Shown: positions 22,671 through 33,035 of the stretch, in pieces
Numbering within the stretch: position 1 is the stretch's first letter
How the letters are laid out: every line of letters starts with the position of its first letter
Assembly (NCBI GenBank): GCA_905250025.1
Contig: CAJNOJ010000261.1
Location: forward strand, 36,717-100,716
Direction of reading: 5' to 3'
From: Adineta ricciae
Lineage: Eukaryota > Rotifera > Eurotatoria > Adinetida > Adinetidae
DNA length: 64,000 nt
Program-made: the position numbers and the translations under genes
Notes under the pieces: generated by a model
What the model was told of the DNA's origin: nothing
Seen by the model: only the letters and a program-made list of their open reading frames with translations
Databases searched by the model: none

Positions 22671-23496
22671 ACAAAACGCTGGAATTTTATCAATTTTCTC
22701 TTTACCTTTTGAAACTTTCTACATGAAACACAATGATTATAAGACTAAAAACACTGACATATTTTGTTTTCTATACATTTCATCTGAATTGTTTTACTTG
22801 AAAATTCTTATTAAAACAATATTGAAAATCTACTAAGTTTATTTAATTAATGTATAAAGAATTAGTTTTTTCCCTTGATATTTCTTTTGAAGATAAGTTA
22901 AGTTTATTCTCCGTTAAATTGATAATAATATTTATCATTACCACGTTTTTATGTTTGACATAATTGTATAGATAATTGAACCATACAGTAGCTGCCTAAT
23001 TCGACTTATAATATAAGTGACCAATTCTTAGCACCCTTAGGAATAGAAATAGATCTAGTTTTACTTATACATACATACCCCCACACCCCGGTGAGTTTAG
23101 CAATAGAAATAGACCTATTTTCAGTTATACATATATACCCTCACCCACACCCTTCTGAAACATTTCTTTCTTGTCTGAATAAAACTATTTAAATGAGGTT
23201 TAGCTGAAAGAGGAAATGGTTGATTAGAAGTCTTTCTTGTTTTTAATTAAAACAACATTTCTTCTATTAACACTTTATTTCAAAATAAAGTCAACAGATG
23301 TCTCAAAGTATCTTCCGTATATGAAAACCTCTTCACAATAAACAAAAGGCTATATAAAGATGTGTTTCTGTCTCAAGTATACTTGATTTTTATAGAAGAT
23401 TTTCCCATAAATCTTAGTTTCGTGTGGCGATAACTTCACATCGGAGTGACTTTAATACGGAATTTAATAAGTAAAAACTCCATCCGAACCAGAAGT
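22671..23496. other. Intergenic region with 60-bp tandem duplication and receptor-upstream homology
   Basis: Two copies of a 60-bp unit lie at about 23037-23096 and 23097-23152 ('aatagaaatagacct' type start, CCCACACCC end). From 23153 the sequence resumes homology to 17867-18139, the spacer between receptor start and transporter stop, with an extra ~70 bp near 23310-23380. No gene. Confidence 0.6.
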
Positions 23497-26400
23497 TTAT
23501 TGATATTGTTTTAAAACATTCATCGGTTTATCAAAATTGATTACTGAACCTTTGTCTAAAACTAAAATCTGATCACAATTCCTCACAGTATTCAATCGAT
23601 GAGCGATAATCAAAACCGTTCGATCGGAAAACTTCGTTGCAATAACATTTTGAATAATTTGATCAGTTTCATAATCCACATTCGCTGTTCCTTCATCAAT
23701 CAATAAAATCTTCGTTTTTCTCAAAATCGCTCGTGCAATACAAATCAATTGACATTGTCCAAAACTTAAATTTTCTCCTCGTTCATTAATCATCATCTGC
23801 AAACCAGCTGAATATTTCTTAACAAATTCTTTTAGTTGAACATCTTCTAAAACCGTCCAACATTCTTCATCCGAATGTTGATTAAATGGATCGAGATTGT
23901 ATCTTAACGTTCCGCTGAATAAAATTGATTGTTGAGGAATAATACTCAGATTCGATCGAAGTTGATCAAGTGTTATTCGACTAATATCAACATCATCGAT
24001 GCGAATTTCTCCTTCGATATACGAACGATTCGGAAAGCGAAATAAACTCTTGAAAAGTGATGATTTTCCTGCGCCCGTTCGTCCAATGATTCCAATTTTT
24101 TCTCTCGGATTAATTTCGACATGAATATTTTTCAGAACTGGCTCAACACTCGATCGATATCGAAACGAAAATCGATCAAATTGAATTTTTCCCTGTTCAG
24201 GCCATGTGAACAACGTTTGAACTAATTGTTGTTTTCCTCCATAATCTTCTTCATTCAAAAGTTGTCCATATTCATCAATACGTTCTGCACTCGTTTGAAA
24301 CAAATCTGTTTCGACTAATCTTCGAATACTTCGTTGTGGACGATACGCGGCAATCATTGCATAAACTAATGTAAATGTAATCATCGATGATTCAAATTGT
24401 TTATGAAAATAAATGATAAACAGAGCAGTACCGAATAAAATCAAACTTGCTAAGAATTCTAATCGTAAATAACACCATTGACCTGCACTTTCGATATTTA
24501 ATTGTGTTTTGATATTCACATCTAAGAATTGTGTAAATAATCGAACAAAATGTTCTTCAACTTGAAAAACACGAATTGGAATAAGACCATTCAATGATGA
24601 GGAGTAAAGACTGTAAAATGGAGCGCGAGTTAAACTTTCCAATTGTTTTAATTGTCGATTTGTTATTCGAAACAAATGAGCAAAATATATAAAAATTGGA
24701 ATTAAAATGAGAAATAAAATAATCATATAAGGATTTGTCAAAGTTATCATTACAAATGAACCAAATAATGTTGATAATGTTGATAAACCAAAGATGAATG
24801 AACGTGGTAAGAATTCATCAATGATTTGTTGATCTTTACTCACGCGACTGAGATTTCTTCCAATTGGATTACTTTCATAGAATTCCATTGATGTACATAA
24901 TAAACCTTTAATCATTCGATTATGAAAACAATGTGTTCCATTTAAAAATATATGAAAAAAAAGATTTATCGAAAGTAAATTCGTTCCTAGAAGACTTATC
25001 GTTAAAATGGAATATTTATAAAAGAAACTAATTGGATGAATCTCTTCTCGATTGATTTGTCTTAATGTTTGTCCAATCCAATAATTTGTTCCATCGAATA
25101 AAATTTCGCTGAATAGAAATAAAAGAATAAAAAGACAAAAACCAGATAATCCACATGGTGGTGCAGTGAATAATCGATTCCAAAGCGACCAATTGGAATA
25201 TATTTCAGTTGGTTTTTCATCACAGATGATTGGAGAAGGATCAATAGAACCAATTTCTTTACATAACATTGTTTTTATGAATGAATCTTCTTCTTGAGTA
25301 TTTCGATCTTCGTTTACAAAATTTTCGTTGAATTCTTTTTGAAAACCATTAAAAAGATAAATAATTTGATTCGTCTCTTGAAGAAATTCTAGTTGATGTG
25401 TCACTAACAAACGAGTTTTTGTTTTTAACAATCCGTTCGAACCAAAACATCTTTCATAAATTAATTTTGCCACAGTTCGATCAACAGCAGCTAATGGATC
25501 ATCAAATAAATAAATATCCGCTTTTTTATACAAAGCACGCGCTAAAGCTACTCGTGCTTTTTGTCCTCCACTTAGATTCATTCCTTTTTCACCAATCATT
25601 GTTAAATCTCCACGTGTTCCCAATAAATGAAAATCCACGTCAAGACAACATGCATAAATAATCTCTTGGTATCGTTGATCGTCATAGATTTCATTTAGAA
25701 GAATATTGTTCCTTAAAGTATCGACAAATATCCATGGAGATTGAGAAACATATGAAAATGAACTTTGATTTGTGTCAATTTCACCTTCGATGAGATTCAT
25801 TTCGGCAAGAATAGCAGCGAGAAATGAAGATTTGCCAGATCCAACTTGACCAAATATTCCAACGAAACTTCCTGCTGCAATTGAAACGTTTAATGAAGAT
25901 AAACAAATTTTATTCGAATTCCAAGAAAAACTCGCATTTTTCATTGTAATCTTCCCTTTCTCCTCTGATTGTACCGTTGTGAAAGAATATTTATCATCTT
26001 GTTCATAAATTAATCGTAAAAACGAAGAAATTCGAGTGAATGCGAACTTTGCTTCGATGATTTTCTCGAGAGTAAATGAAAAATAATGCATAAAAGTATC
26101 TCGAATGAACGAAAAATACGCTAAAGCAATAAATGTATCAATAGTATTCAATGAATAATCAAATAACCACGCACTACTGAACGTAACAAATGCTAAGAGT
26201 GATGAAGAAACGCAAAATAGACTAATTGACAAAGCACGACAATACGAAGATCTTCGAATATACGAAAGTTCTTTTTCACGTAATTCAATAATTTGTTTCT
26301 CCATTAATTCTTCCCAATTATTCATTTTAATTACATCACATCCAGAAATCATTTCATTCAATGAATTCACACGTTTATCACTATAAAATGATGTTTTTAT

Positions 26401-27201
26401 TCGATATTTCCCTAAAACATAAGCAATAATCAATTGAATGAAAACAATGAGAACAATAACCGAATATCCAATTAAAATCGGAATGGGTTCCATAATTGAC
26501 GAAAGAATAATAAAAATAATCAATGATCCTACAAGTCCTTCCCAAATTTTATGTCCATAAGTAAATGCATCTTCTAATTTTTGTGTATCATTGGCGATTA
26601 AATTGATCATATAACCGAGATTCATTCGTTGCCAAGTGATCGATTTGATTTCTAAAGATTTCTTGTAAATAAACGACATAAATCCATGACGTATTCGCAT
26701 TCCAATACGAAGAGAATGAAAATCAGCTTGACGATAACATATTGAACTGGTAAATGAACAAATAAATAAGAGAATTGCATAGAAATAGATGTGAAATGAT
26801 GATTGATCACGATTTAAAACATCGTGAACGATCTGTCGAATGAGTAATGGTAAACTTATTTGTAAAAATAATGATGGAACATGCAATAAACCAGCAATGA
26901 AATATTCTCTCCCGAATTCTTTGACTAAAATTTTTATTATGGAGAAGTTTTTCCAATTATACGATTGAAATCGAGTTAATAAATGTGAACTTTTGTCATA
27001 GAAAGGTAAATGATCGAGATCATCGAGTGTTAACAATTGTTTCGAACCAATTGACAGAATAGGGTTAATCCACCACCAGAATAATAAATGAAAACAACGA
27101 TTCCAACGGGCTTCACACCATTCGAGACGTGATGAATTCGAATCGAACAAATTCTCTTTGTTCAGCAATCTTTCGTGTTCATCATTGATCTCTCTTGACA
27201 T
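23497..27201 (-). CDS. ABCC/MRP-type ABC transporter, full length, 1234 aa
   Basis: A single exon runs from ATG 27201 to the stop at 23497. Order: a short cytosolic start with the MRP-like phrase 'RCFHLLFWWWINPIL', TMD1 (about 90-400), NBD1, TMD2 (about 660-950), NBD2. NBD1 has Walker A GQVGSGKSS near residue 449, signature LSGGQKARVALARAL near 544 and Walker B YLFDDPLAAVD, with Asp where the catalytic Glu would be. NBD2 has GRTGAGKSS near 1040, an altered signature LSFGQ near 1144 and LLIDEGTANVD with the Glu. The asymmetric sites are normal for ABCC proteins. Length matches short MRPs (MRP4 class) lacking TMD0. It is expected to export organic anions or conjugates at the plasma membrane. 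A damaged second copy lies at 18140-19880. Confidence 0.92.
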   Translation of the reverse strand: MSREINDEHERLLNKENLFDSNSSRLEWCEARWNRCFHLLFWWWINPILSIGSKQLLTLDDLDHLPFYDKSSHLLTRFQSYNWKNFSIIKILVKEFGREYFIAGLLHVPSLFLQISLPLLIRQIVHDVLNRDQSSFHIYFYAILLFICSFTSSICYRQADFHSLRIGMRIRHGFMSFIYKKSLEIKSITWQRMNLGYMINLIANDTQKLEDAFTYGHKIWEGLVGSLIIFIILSSIMEPIPILIGYSVIVLIVFIQLIIAYVLGKYRIKTSFYSDKRVNSLNEMISGCDVIKMNNWEELMEKQIIELREKELSYIRRSSYCRALSISLFCVSSSLLAFVTFSSAWLFDYSLNTIDTFIALAYFSFIRDTFMHYFSFTLEKIIEAKFAFTRISSFLRLIYEQDDKYSFTTVQSEEKGKITMKNASFSWNSNKICLSSLNVSIAAGSFVGIFGQVGSGKSSFLAAILAEMNLIEGEIDTNQSSFSYVSQSPWIFVDTLRNNILLNEIYDDQRYQEIIYACCLDVDFHLLGTRGDLTMIGEKGMNLSGGQKARVALARALYKKADIYLFDDPLAAVDRTVAKLIYERCFGSNGLLKTKTRLLVTHQLEFLQETNQIIYLFNGFQKEFNENFVNEDRNTQEEDSFIKTMLCKEIGSIDPSPIICDEKPTEIYSNWSLWNRLFTAPPCGLSGFCLFILLFLFSEILFDGTNYWIGQTLRQINREEIHPISFFYKYSILTISLLGTNLLSINLFFHIFLNGTHCFHNRMIKGLLCTSMEFYESNPIGRNLSRVSKDQQIIDEFLPRSFIFGLSTLSTLFGSFVMITLTNPYMIILFLILIPIFIYFAHLFRITNRQLKQLESLTRAPFYSLYSSSLNGLIPIRVFQVEEHFVRLFTQFLDVNIKTQLNIESAGQWCYLRLEFLASLILFGTALFIIYFHKQFESSMITFTLVYAMIAAYRPQRSIRRLVETDLFQTSAERIDEYGQLLNEEDYGGKQQLVQTLFTWPEQGKIQFDRFSFRYRSSVEPVLKNIHVEINPREKIGIIGRTGAGKSSLFKSLFRFPNRSYIEGEIRIDDVDISRITLDQLRSNLSIIPQQSILFSGTLRYNLDPFNQHSDEECWTVLEDVQLKEFVKKYSAGLQMMINERGENLSFGQCQLICIARAILRKTKILLIDEGTANVDYETDQIIQNVIATKFSDRTVLIIAHRLNTVRNCDQILVLDKGSVINFDKPMNVLKQYQ

Positions 27202-27619
27202 TCTCTTCCAAACAATATCTACTTTTCCAATTATACCGAAACGGTATTTTTTATGGAAAAAAATTTTCGTTTATATAGTAGACATTGAAGCATGTCATTG
27301 TTTTCGTCGCGATATGTGTGAAGAGTTGTCTAAAGGCACACCTACGAAATATTCATTTCAACAAAATAGTTTACAATGAGAACAGAATGTTCATATTCGA
27401 AAACGTTGAAAGTGGGTGTCGAAAAAGAAACATGACGAGGATATGGATATTATGTAAGAAACACGAGAAAAGAGGAATACGTAATTTTGATTTGATTTCA
27501 CGAAAATTTTCCAATGAAAAAGTGAAAACTGATTTTGATTGCACTGATCAATTTGTAGTTAAAAATATTTTTGACATCAACAACATATGTTCGTATTTTC
27601 ATTTGATTAACCGTTTTCT
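27202..27619. other. Intergenic, no feature seen
   Basis: This is the upstream region of the ABC transporter. Overlapping short plus-strand frames (27158-27635) have no motif and no splice-consistent partners. Confidence 0.4.
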
Positions 27620-28351
27620 TCAAATAATTCTTTGAAAATCTTCATAATGTCTTGCATGTGCCAAACAAACTTTGATATTCTTATGTTCACTCTCGTATAA
27701 CTTGATCAATGCAGATATTTTCTTCAAATTTTCTTTTGTTGCATCCTTATCACTATGTAAGTAATAATTCATTCGCCCTTCGTATTCTTGTAAATGACTT
27801 ATGTGATGCGCTGAGTCGCCAGCCAAGAGTACGTATGTAGTCTCACCAGTTTCTGCCAATGCCAATTGATGTCCGGGCATATGACCAGGAGCGTCGATTA
27901 ACAATAGTTAATTCACGTGTTCGATCCGACGGGAATGTTGATTCAAGAAAACATGATTCGGAATTGATCGGATAGGCTGGACGAGCGAATGCTTGTGCGG
28001 TAAAGATGGATTTCCACAATGATCGAAATGTGGATGTGAAAAGATAATTGTTTTGATTTGATTTGGTGAAATATCGTGTCGTCGAAGTACATCACCAACA
28101 TCTTCTTTTATTTCTGGTTTAAATATAAGTGGAAAATCTTCTTTCAATTTCGGTGGATATTCATCAAGTTCTTTCATAAGTCCAAGGTCAAATAGTGTAT
28201 GTGTTTGTGTGGATGGATGATAAATATAAAATGACCAGACAGGACATGATGTCGATGCGTTTTTGTCGCCATCATTGAAAAGCATATGATCACGGAGAGA
28301 ACATTGACCGGTATAAGTCGCACGAACTTCAACCGTAGCTGTTGATGACAT
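27620..28351 (-). pseudogene. Metallo-beta-lactamase-fold hydrolase, internally deleted, in-frame stop
   Basis: From ATG 28351 the frame reads an N-terminal half (SFYIYHPSTQTHTLFDLGL, then IIFSHPHFDHCGNPS, the HxHxDH zinc motif). After only about 35 more residues it hits TAA at 27908-27910. In the same frame it goes on with LLLIDAPGHMPGHQLAL, LLAGDSAHH and the C-terminal HARHYEDF. Family members normally have roughly 70 residues between the HxHxDH block and the 'DAPGHxPGH' block, so a central piece is lost as well as the stop gained. Zinc ligands on both sides remain recognisable. Close relatives I know of are mainly fungal AHL-lactonase-like enzymes, so horizontal origin is plausible but not shown here. 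Confidence 0.7.
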
Positions 28352-29014
28352 TTTTAATATGAATGCTTTACTGATGTGAAGAAATAGAGAAAACAGATTT
28401 TCAGATTAACATTTAAAACAAATCACAACTCTACAGAAAGCGTAATACAATGAAATGATAGTACACTTGATAACTGAAGATAAGAGATGTGTTTCTATTT
28501 TTATCTCTATGTGATAAATTATCAACCTTTTATGTATAAGTATTTTTCGTATCTTTTAGTTAAGCGAAGGATATTCATGGCTATGACCTTTTCAATCTTT
28601 CATTATCGTACACGAAGCAGAGAACGCAAGAAATCCTCGGGATGAAGAAGTTTAATAGCTACATGCGTTTTTCATCCGTAATTTTGATTTACTTCGAGTG
28701 AATAGATCAACACATGAAAACTGTCTGCATCGTAGTATGCCAATCACACAGAGAAATGTCCCAATAAAGAAATACAATACAATGAAAAATAAAAGAGTTT
28801 TATTTTTATCATTGCTATCTTTGATCCACGACAGACTCCTTTCAGTCGAGCGAGCTTCTGAATTTCATAGTGAACATAATTAAAATTTACAGTTTCACCA
28901 ACATTGACACATCTTTCACAAAAAATTGTCACAAGACAAAATAACATTTCTCGAAGATTTTATTTGACTTTAGAAAAATATGAAGAAGAAACCAAAGAAT
29001 GAGTTTATCTTGAT
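28352..29014. other. Intergenic, no feature seen
   Basis: This contains the upstream flank of the lactamase-fold pseudogene and the 3' flank of the HECT pseudogene. No exon or repeat recognised. Confidence 0.4.
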
Positions 29015-30505
29015 TCAATCATCGTCGGCAAAACTTACTGGATCCGGCATTTCGTTCATGTTTCCATCTCCATCAATACTTGAACAATACGTAATCGCAT
29101 AATTCAATCGATCATACATAACATCCGTCGACGAATATTCTGGTAAATCCAGAGCAAAACTACATGTATGAGATCCTGAAAGAAAGTTCAGATTAAAAAA
29201 TGATGATTTCTTCTTGATAGTTTCAACATGTGACTTACTTGGTAGTGCTCCATCGATGGGACCATTGGTTACATGAAATGAATTTGATGGAAAAACTAGT
29301 TGTAAATTCTTCATCACTTTTAGGTAATGTTGATCTTCCCCAAACGGATATCAAGAATAATTTTTTTCTGTTCTTCCGTAAACATTTGACCGAGAACGGT
29401 CCAAAATCTTTCGATAACTACCGAATCTTGACTATAAGAAGAATTATAGTTCGTATGACGTTTCAATAATTCGATATCAATTTCTCCTTTTCCACAAACG
29501 GCTTCTTCCAATTCATTAGCAGTGAATAAATTCAAATAGTATCCTGGAATAATACTGTATAAACCTTGTCGGATAAATTCGATTTGTCGATGAAATTCAT
29601 TAAGACGATAGTTTCGATATCTTTCACAATATTCTTTCAGATTTGACATCGTAACGGGAATTTGTTGACCATTGGGAATAAGTTCAAATGTTGTTCCATT
29701 TGAACTGACAACTTCAAATCGTAATTGATCTAAAATACTACTGAGTAAATCCTGAATTTCATCTGTTTGATCATTATTTTCTAACAATTGTTCCATTTGA
29801 TTAATCATTGTAAAACTTTGTTGATCAATTGCTTCAATATCTTCACTGATGATTTGTTCTCGAACTAATTGTTTCCATAATAAAATTGGGAATTTGCGAG
29901 GTTGAGATAAAATTTCTTTCGTATAGCCATACCCATCAATTGTCCAACAAATCGATAATGATTGATCGTTCGATTGAAAATGATTTCATCTGGTGAATAA
30001 ACATTAGGAATCCATTGATCACAATTCGATCCACTATTCGTTCGTCCATTTGGACATAAAATAAACAATGATAAACGTTGACTACAAATATCCGAACAAA
30101 TACACGTAATTGAATCTCGATAGGGTCCACTTTGATCTGTACTATGCATAGCGAGATATTGAGCACGTCAAAGACGTTCATTCTGTCGTCGAAATAGGAC
30201 TTGAGCTTTGTCATATAATTGTCTATATGCTTGATGAAACATTGTGTGTGAACCACTCGTAACTTCACATAGATTAAATCATCCTCGGAAGTAAGTTCGG
30301 TCATCATCAGACTTGTATTGAACAGTGGAAACTTTGTTTTATGTAATATGTAAGATCGAATCTTATCGGTTAGAGTACTTTCTTCCGGGAAGCGATTCAA
30401 ATTCACATAAGATATCAGATTTTCGGCAAGAAGGTTTAATTGATATATAAATTGAATACGAGTTTGAATACAAACGCATGGAATATGCCATAACGATGAA
30501 TACAT
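29015..30505 (-). pseudogene. HECT E3 ubiquitin-ligase domain, multiply frameshifted (HERC1/HECTD-like)
   Basis: Reading down the minus strand through several frames recovers an almost complete HECT domain: SGSHTMFHQAYRQL, QSGPYRDSI, YRFVGQLMGMAIR, ILLWKQL, VCGKGEIDIELL, VWGRSTLPKSDEEF, HVTNGPIDGALP and SHTCSFALDLPEYSS, where the Cys is the catalytic thioester residue. 'MGMAIR', 'VCG', 'WGRS' and a final 'YCSSIDGDGNM' resemble HERC1-type ligases. Lesions: a frame change near 30290, TGA for Trp near 30168, a frame change near 29920, another near 29340 and another near 29295. A genuine-looking 67-bp intron (GTAAGT...TTTCAG, about 29180-29245) precedes SHTC. The preserved active-site region with five separate lesions means recent decay. 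Coding-like fragments continue to about 30960. Confidence 0.8.
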
Positions 30506-30976
30506 TTTAGATAAAATATGACTTAGTCAATAGTACATTGTCATCGTATCTTTTAGCTCATTGGTCTCAAGTTCTACCATCGTATTTTCCTTTCTCTTGA
30601 ATCAATTCGATTTGATTTCTTTTTCAGTTAGATGTTCAGTTATTTCTATGAAAATATATTCCAAATAACGAATCAGTGACTTACTCATCGAACAATCCAT
30701 GTCAGCAAGCAAATATCCAATTAACATCAGATTGTTTATTTATTCAGTTTTCTAATGAAATTCATTTGAATCAAATGAAGAATTCAATGACTATTCAAGA
30801 ATTTCTCAATAAATTATCATGATGTCAAAATGTTCATCTAATAAAACAAGATTTTCTATCAGAAAGAATTACACATCGAAAAAAACTTCAATTATTATTG
30901 TATTTTGAGTTTCGAAATCAAACAGATATCATTGTCATTGATTCTTCATCTTGATTCAATTGAAGTTCGAAGTGAA
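30506..30976 (-). pseudogene. Probable upstream remnant of the HECT gene
   Basis: Interrupted minus-strand phrases (FFLIENLVLLDEHFDIMI, NKQSDVNWIFAC) in changing frames suggest decayed coding sequence between the HECT pseudogene and the F-box gene. No domain can be named. Confidence 0.3.
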
Positions 30977-33035
30977 TCAAAGCCAAACACGAAGAAAACC
31001 TTCGATTTCAAAAACTTGAGTATCCGTTCGAAATGACCGCATGTTTGCTGTTCGAAAAGCAAGCAATTCTAGTTCATACAGTTTGTTATCTGTTCTTCCA
31101 CATTCAACAATGAGAAAACTTAAATGATTTAATCCATTAATAAGGATACACATGAATTGTAGTAGAAGAGGATGATGACAGTCTACTTGGATGATCTGTA
31201 ATCGAGGAAGACGCTCAACGATCATATGAGCAATATCAATTATGTTGGGTGTATCACTTGTAATTCTAAAAATAAGTTCACGAAGACCATTTGTCATGAG
31301 CATTTCACAAGTTGAAATATTATTTAAAAGGTCCATTGTTAATAATCTTTCATTTTCACGCAGATCGGTAATATCATTGATAACTTCATCTAATTCTAAT
31401 GTATGAAGATGGGATGTATATGACAAAATGGAATGCAATTGTCCCATTTGTAGTGGCTCCTTAATAGTTAGATGAACAATTTGACTCCACGGGATGATAG
31501 ATGGTAAATATGAAATCATTTGATCAACGAGTTCAGGATAAGTACATGCATTGACTATTAGTTTGTTAACAAATGGAAAACAATGTTTTGGACGATAAAG
31601 AGCATTTGACCATCGATCTTGTCTAGAATCAATTTAAAAAAAAAACAGGTCTTTTTGTATTAAACAATTGTTTCTAGAAGACTTACGCCAATCGATTAGA
31701 AACATTCCAATATCTTCTCAAATTCAATTCACGGCATTTCCGTGGTAATGTATACGCCCAAATATAATATCCATTTCGACACGTGTCGAATAAAATTTCC
31801 ATCGGTTTCCGACTTTTGAGCGTTCGAAAAGTGTTGACCATGATGTTACTAATTGTCGATTGTTCCAGATCCATTGGTGTTGTTCGTCGATATTCATGAA
31901 GGTCGAACGAATAACAGCATTGAGAAGATAACATTGATAATAATTCTTGAACAACTAAACTACTGAGAGATTCGGCGATCAATGAGAAATATGTGAGTTG
32001 AAAGAAGACATCACGAGTAAATAACTGAGTTGGTAGTTTAATACCATCGGTACGCCCGGACCACAAGATCTTCAGACGATGTAAATTGGGAACCATTGAT
32101 ACGTCAATAGAAGAATTACATCTAAATATGTCGATTAGAATAATCAATGATTTTCGATACTAGTGCAGATTGACGACACTTTGGATATACGAATTGGTTC
32201 GACTAATACACGCATCAACGAATGGGAGTATTGGTGTCGTTAATCTGCACTACGTAGTACCAATCATTTCATCAGACGATAATACTTACATATTCATCAA
32301 TGGATATTGGCTGGAAAACCAAGATTGACATAACCCGACGGCAAGCACTTGCAACTGTGGCAAATGTCGAACAAGGTGCGACAAAAAATGAAACGAACAA
32401 GTCCTCAATGAGAGTGATTGTAATCGCGCGAGCATACTGTTGACAGGTACAAAGGATGAATCAGTCGAGAGAATAACATTAGACTGAAAGGGATGGACCA
32501 TTGAGGACGTCAAAGGTGTAAAATGAAGTTGACATATATGTAGTTGTGGAAGTGAACGAAAGATTCGTTCATGATAATAGCCCTCAGGCAGATCATAGTA
32601 TGTTGATGCAGCTCCATCGTATTTAGTAAATTTGACATCGAATCGTCTCAAATGCCTAAGACATGACAAAACACTAAGAATTGATTCGAAATCAACGCGA
32701 TCTATATCGAATAATATCAGTTGGCGTAATCCAGTAAACAAATGAAGATGTGAAGCAAGCCAAATACCATTTCCAATTGACATCGTATTTGAGACGATCA
32801 AGCAATTGACATGGCTACATGTTTGATGTTCGGAAAGATATCGATGGTAGAGTTGTGTCGTAGTCATATTCATACCATTGACACCTATTTTGACACGATC
32901 AAGTGGCGTATGAGTTAGAATGGTAAGAAAACGATTATTCAAGTTAGAAAACGCTGGAAGAAACTCGTGCAATTGTAAATAAGAAAATATTTCGTAGAAT
33001 AATTCAACAGGTAGACATTCGAGTGACGCTGGCAT
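30977..33035 (-). CDS. F-box / leucine-rich-repeat protein, 3 exons, 608 aa
   Basis: Exons are 32290-33035, 31687-32121 and 30977-31622, with GTAAGT donors at 32289 and 31686. The sum is exactly 609 codons. The N-terminus is an F-box (SLECLPVELFYEIFSYLQLHEFLPAFSNLNNRFL), followed by irregular LRR-like blades (LFTGLRQLILFDI, LSCLRHLRRFDV, LARLQSLSLRTC, LPQLQVLAVGL, LHRLKILW) and the C-terminal 'FLRVWL' common in the bdelloid family. F-box proteins are substrate receptors of SCF ubiquitin ligases, the LRRs choosing the substrate. The first intron (168 bp) is longer than usual because it carries a miniature inverted-repeat element. The gene is intact between decayed neighbours on the same strand. 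Confidence 0.85.
32161..32256. mobile_element. Miniature inverted-repeat element in an F-box gene intron, ~96 bp
   Basis: The left end 'tagtgcagattgacgacac' and the reverse complement of the right end 'gtgtcgttaatctgcacta' differ at one position, giving arms of about 19-21 bp around a ~55-bp centre. It lies wholly within intron 1 of the F-box gene and leaves splice sites intact. TA-rich flanks would suit a Tc1/mariner-like TA target, but that is not proven. Confidence 0.65.

Noticed and set aside
27158-27635. Overlapping plus-strand frames upstream of the ABC transporter
   Set aside because: They overlap the transporter start on the other strand, lack motifs and have no splice-consistent continuation.
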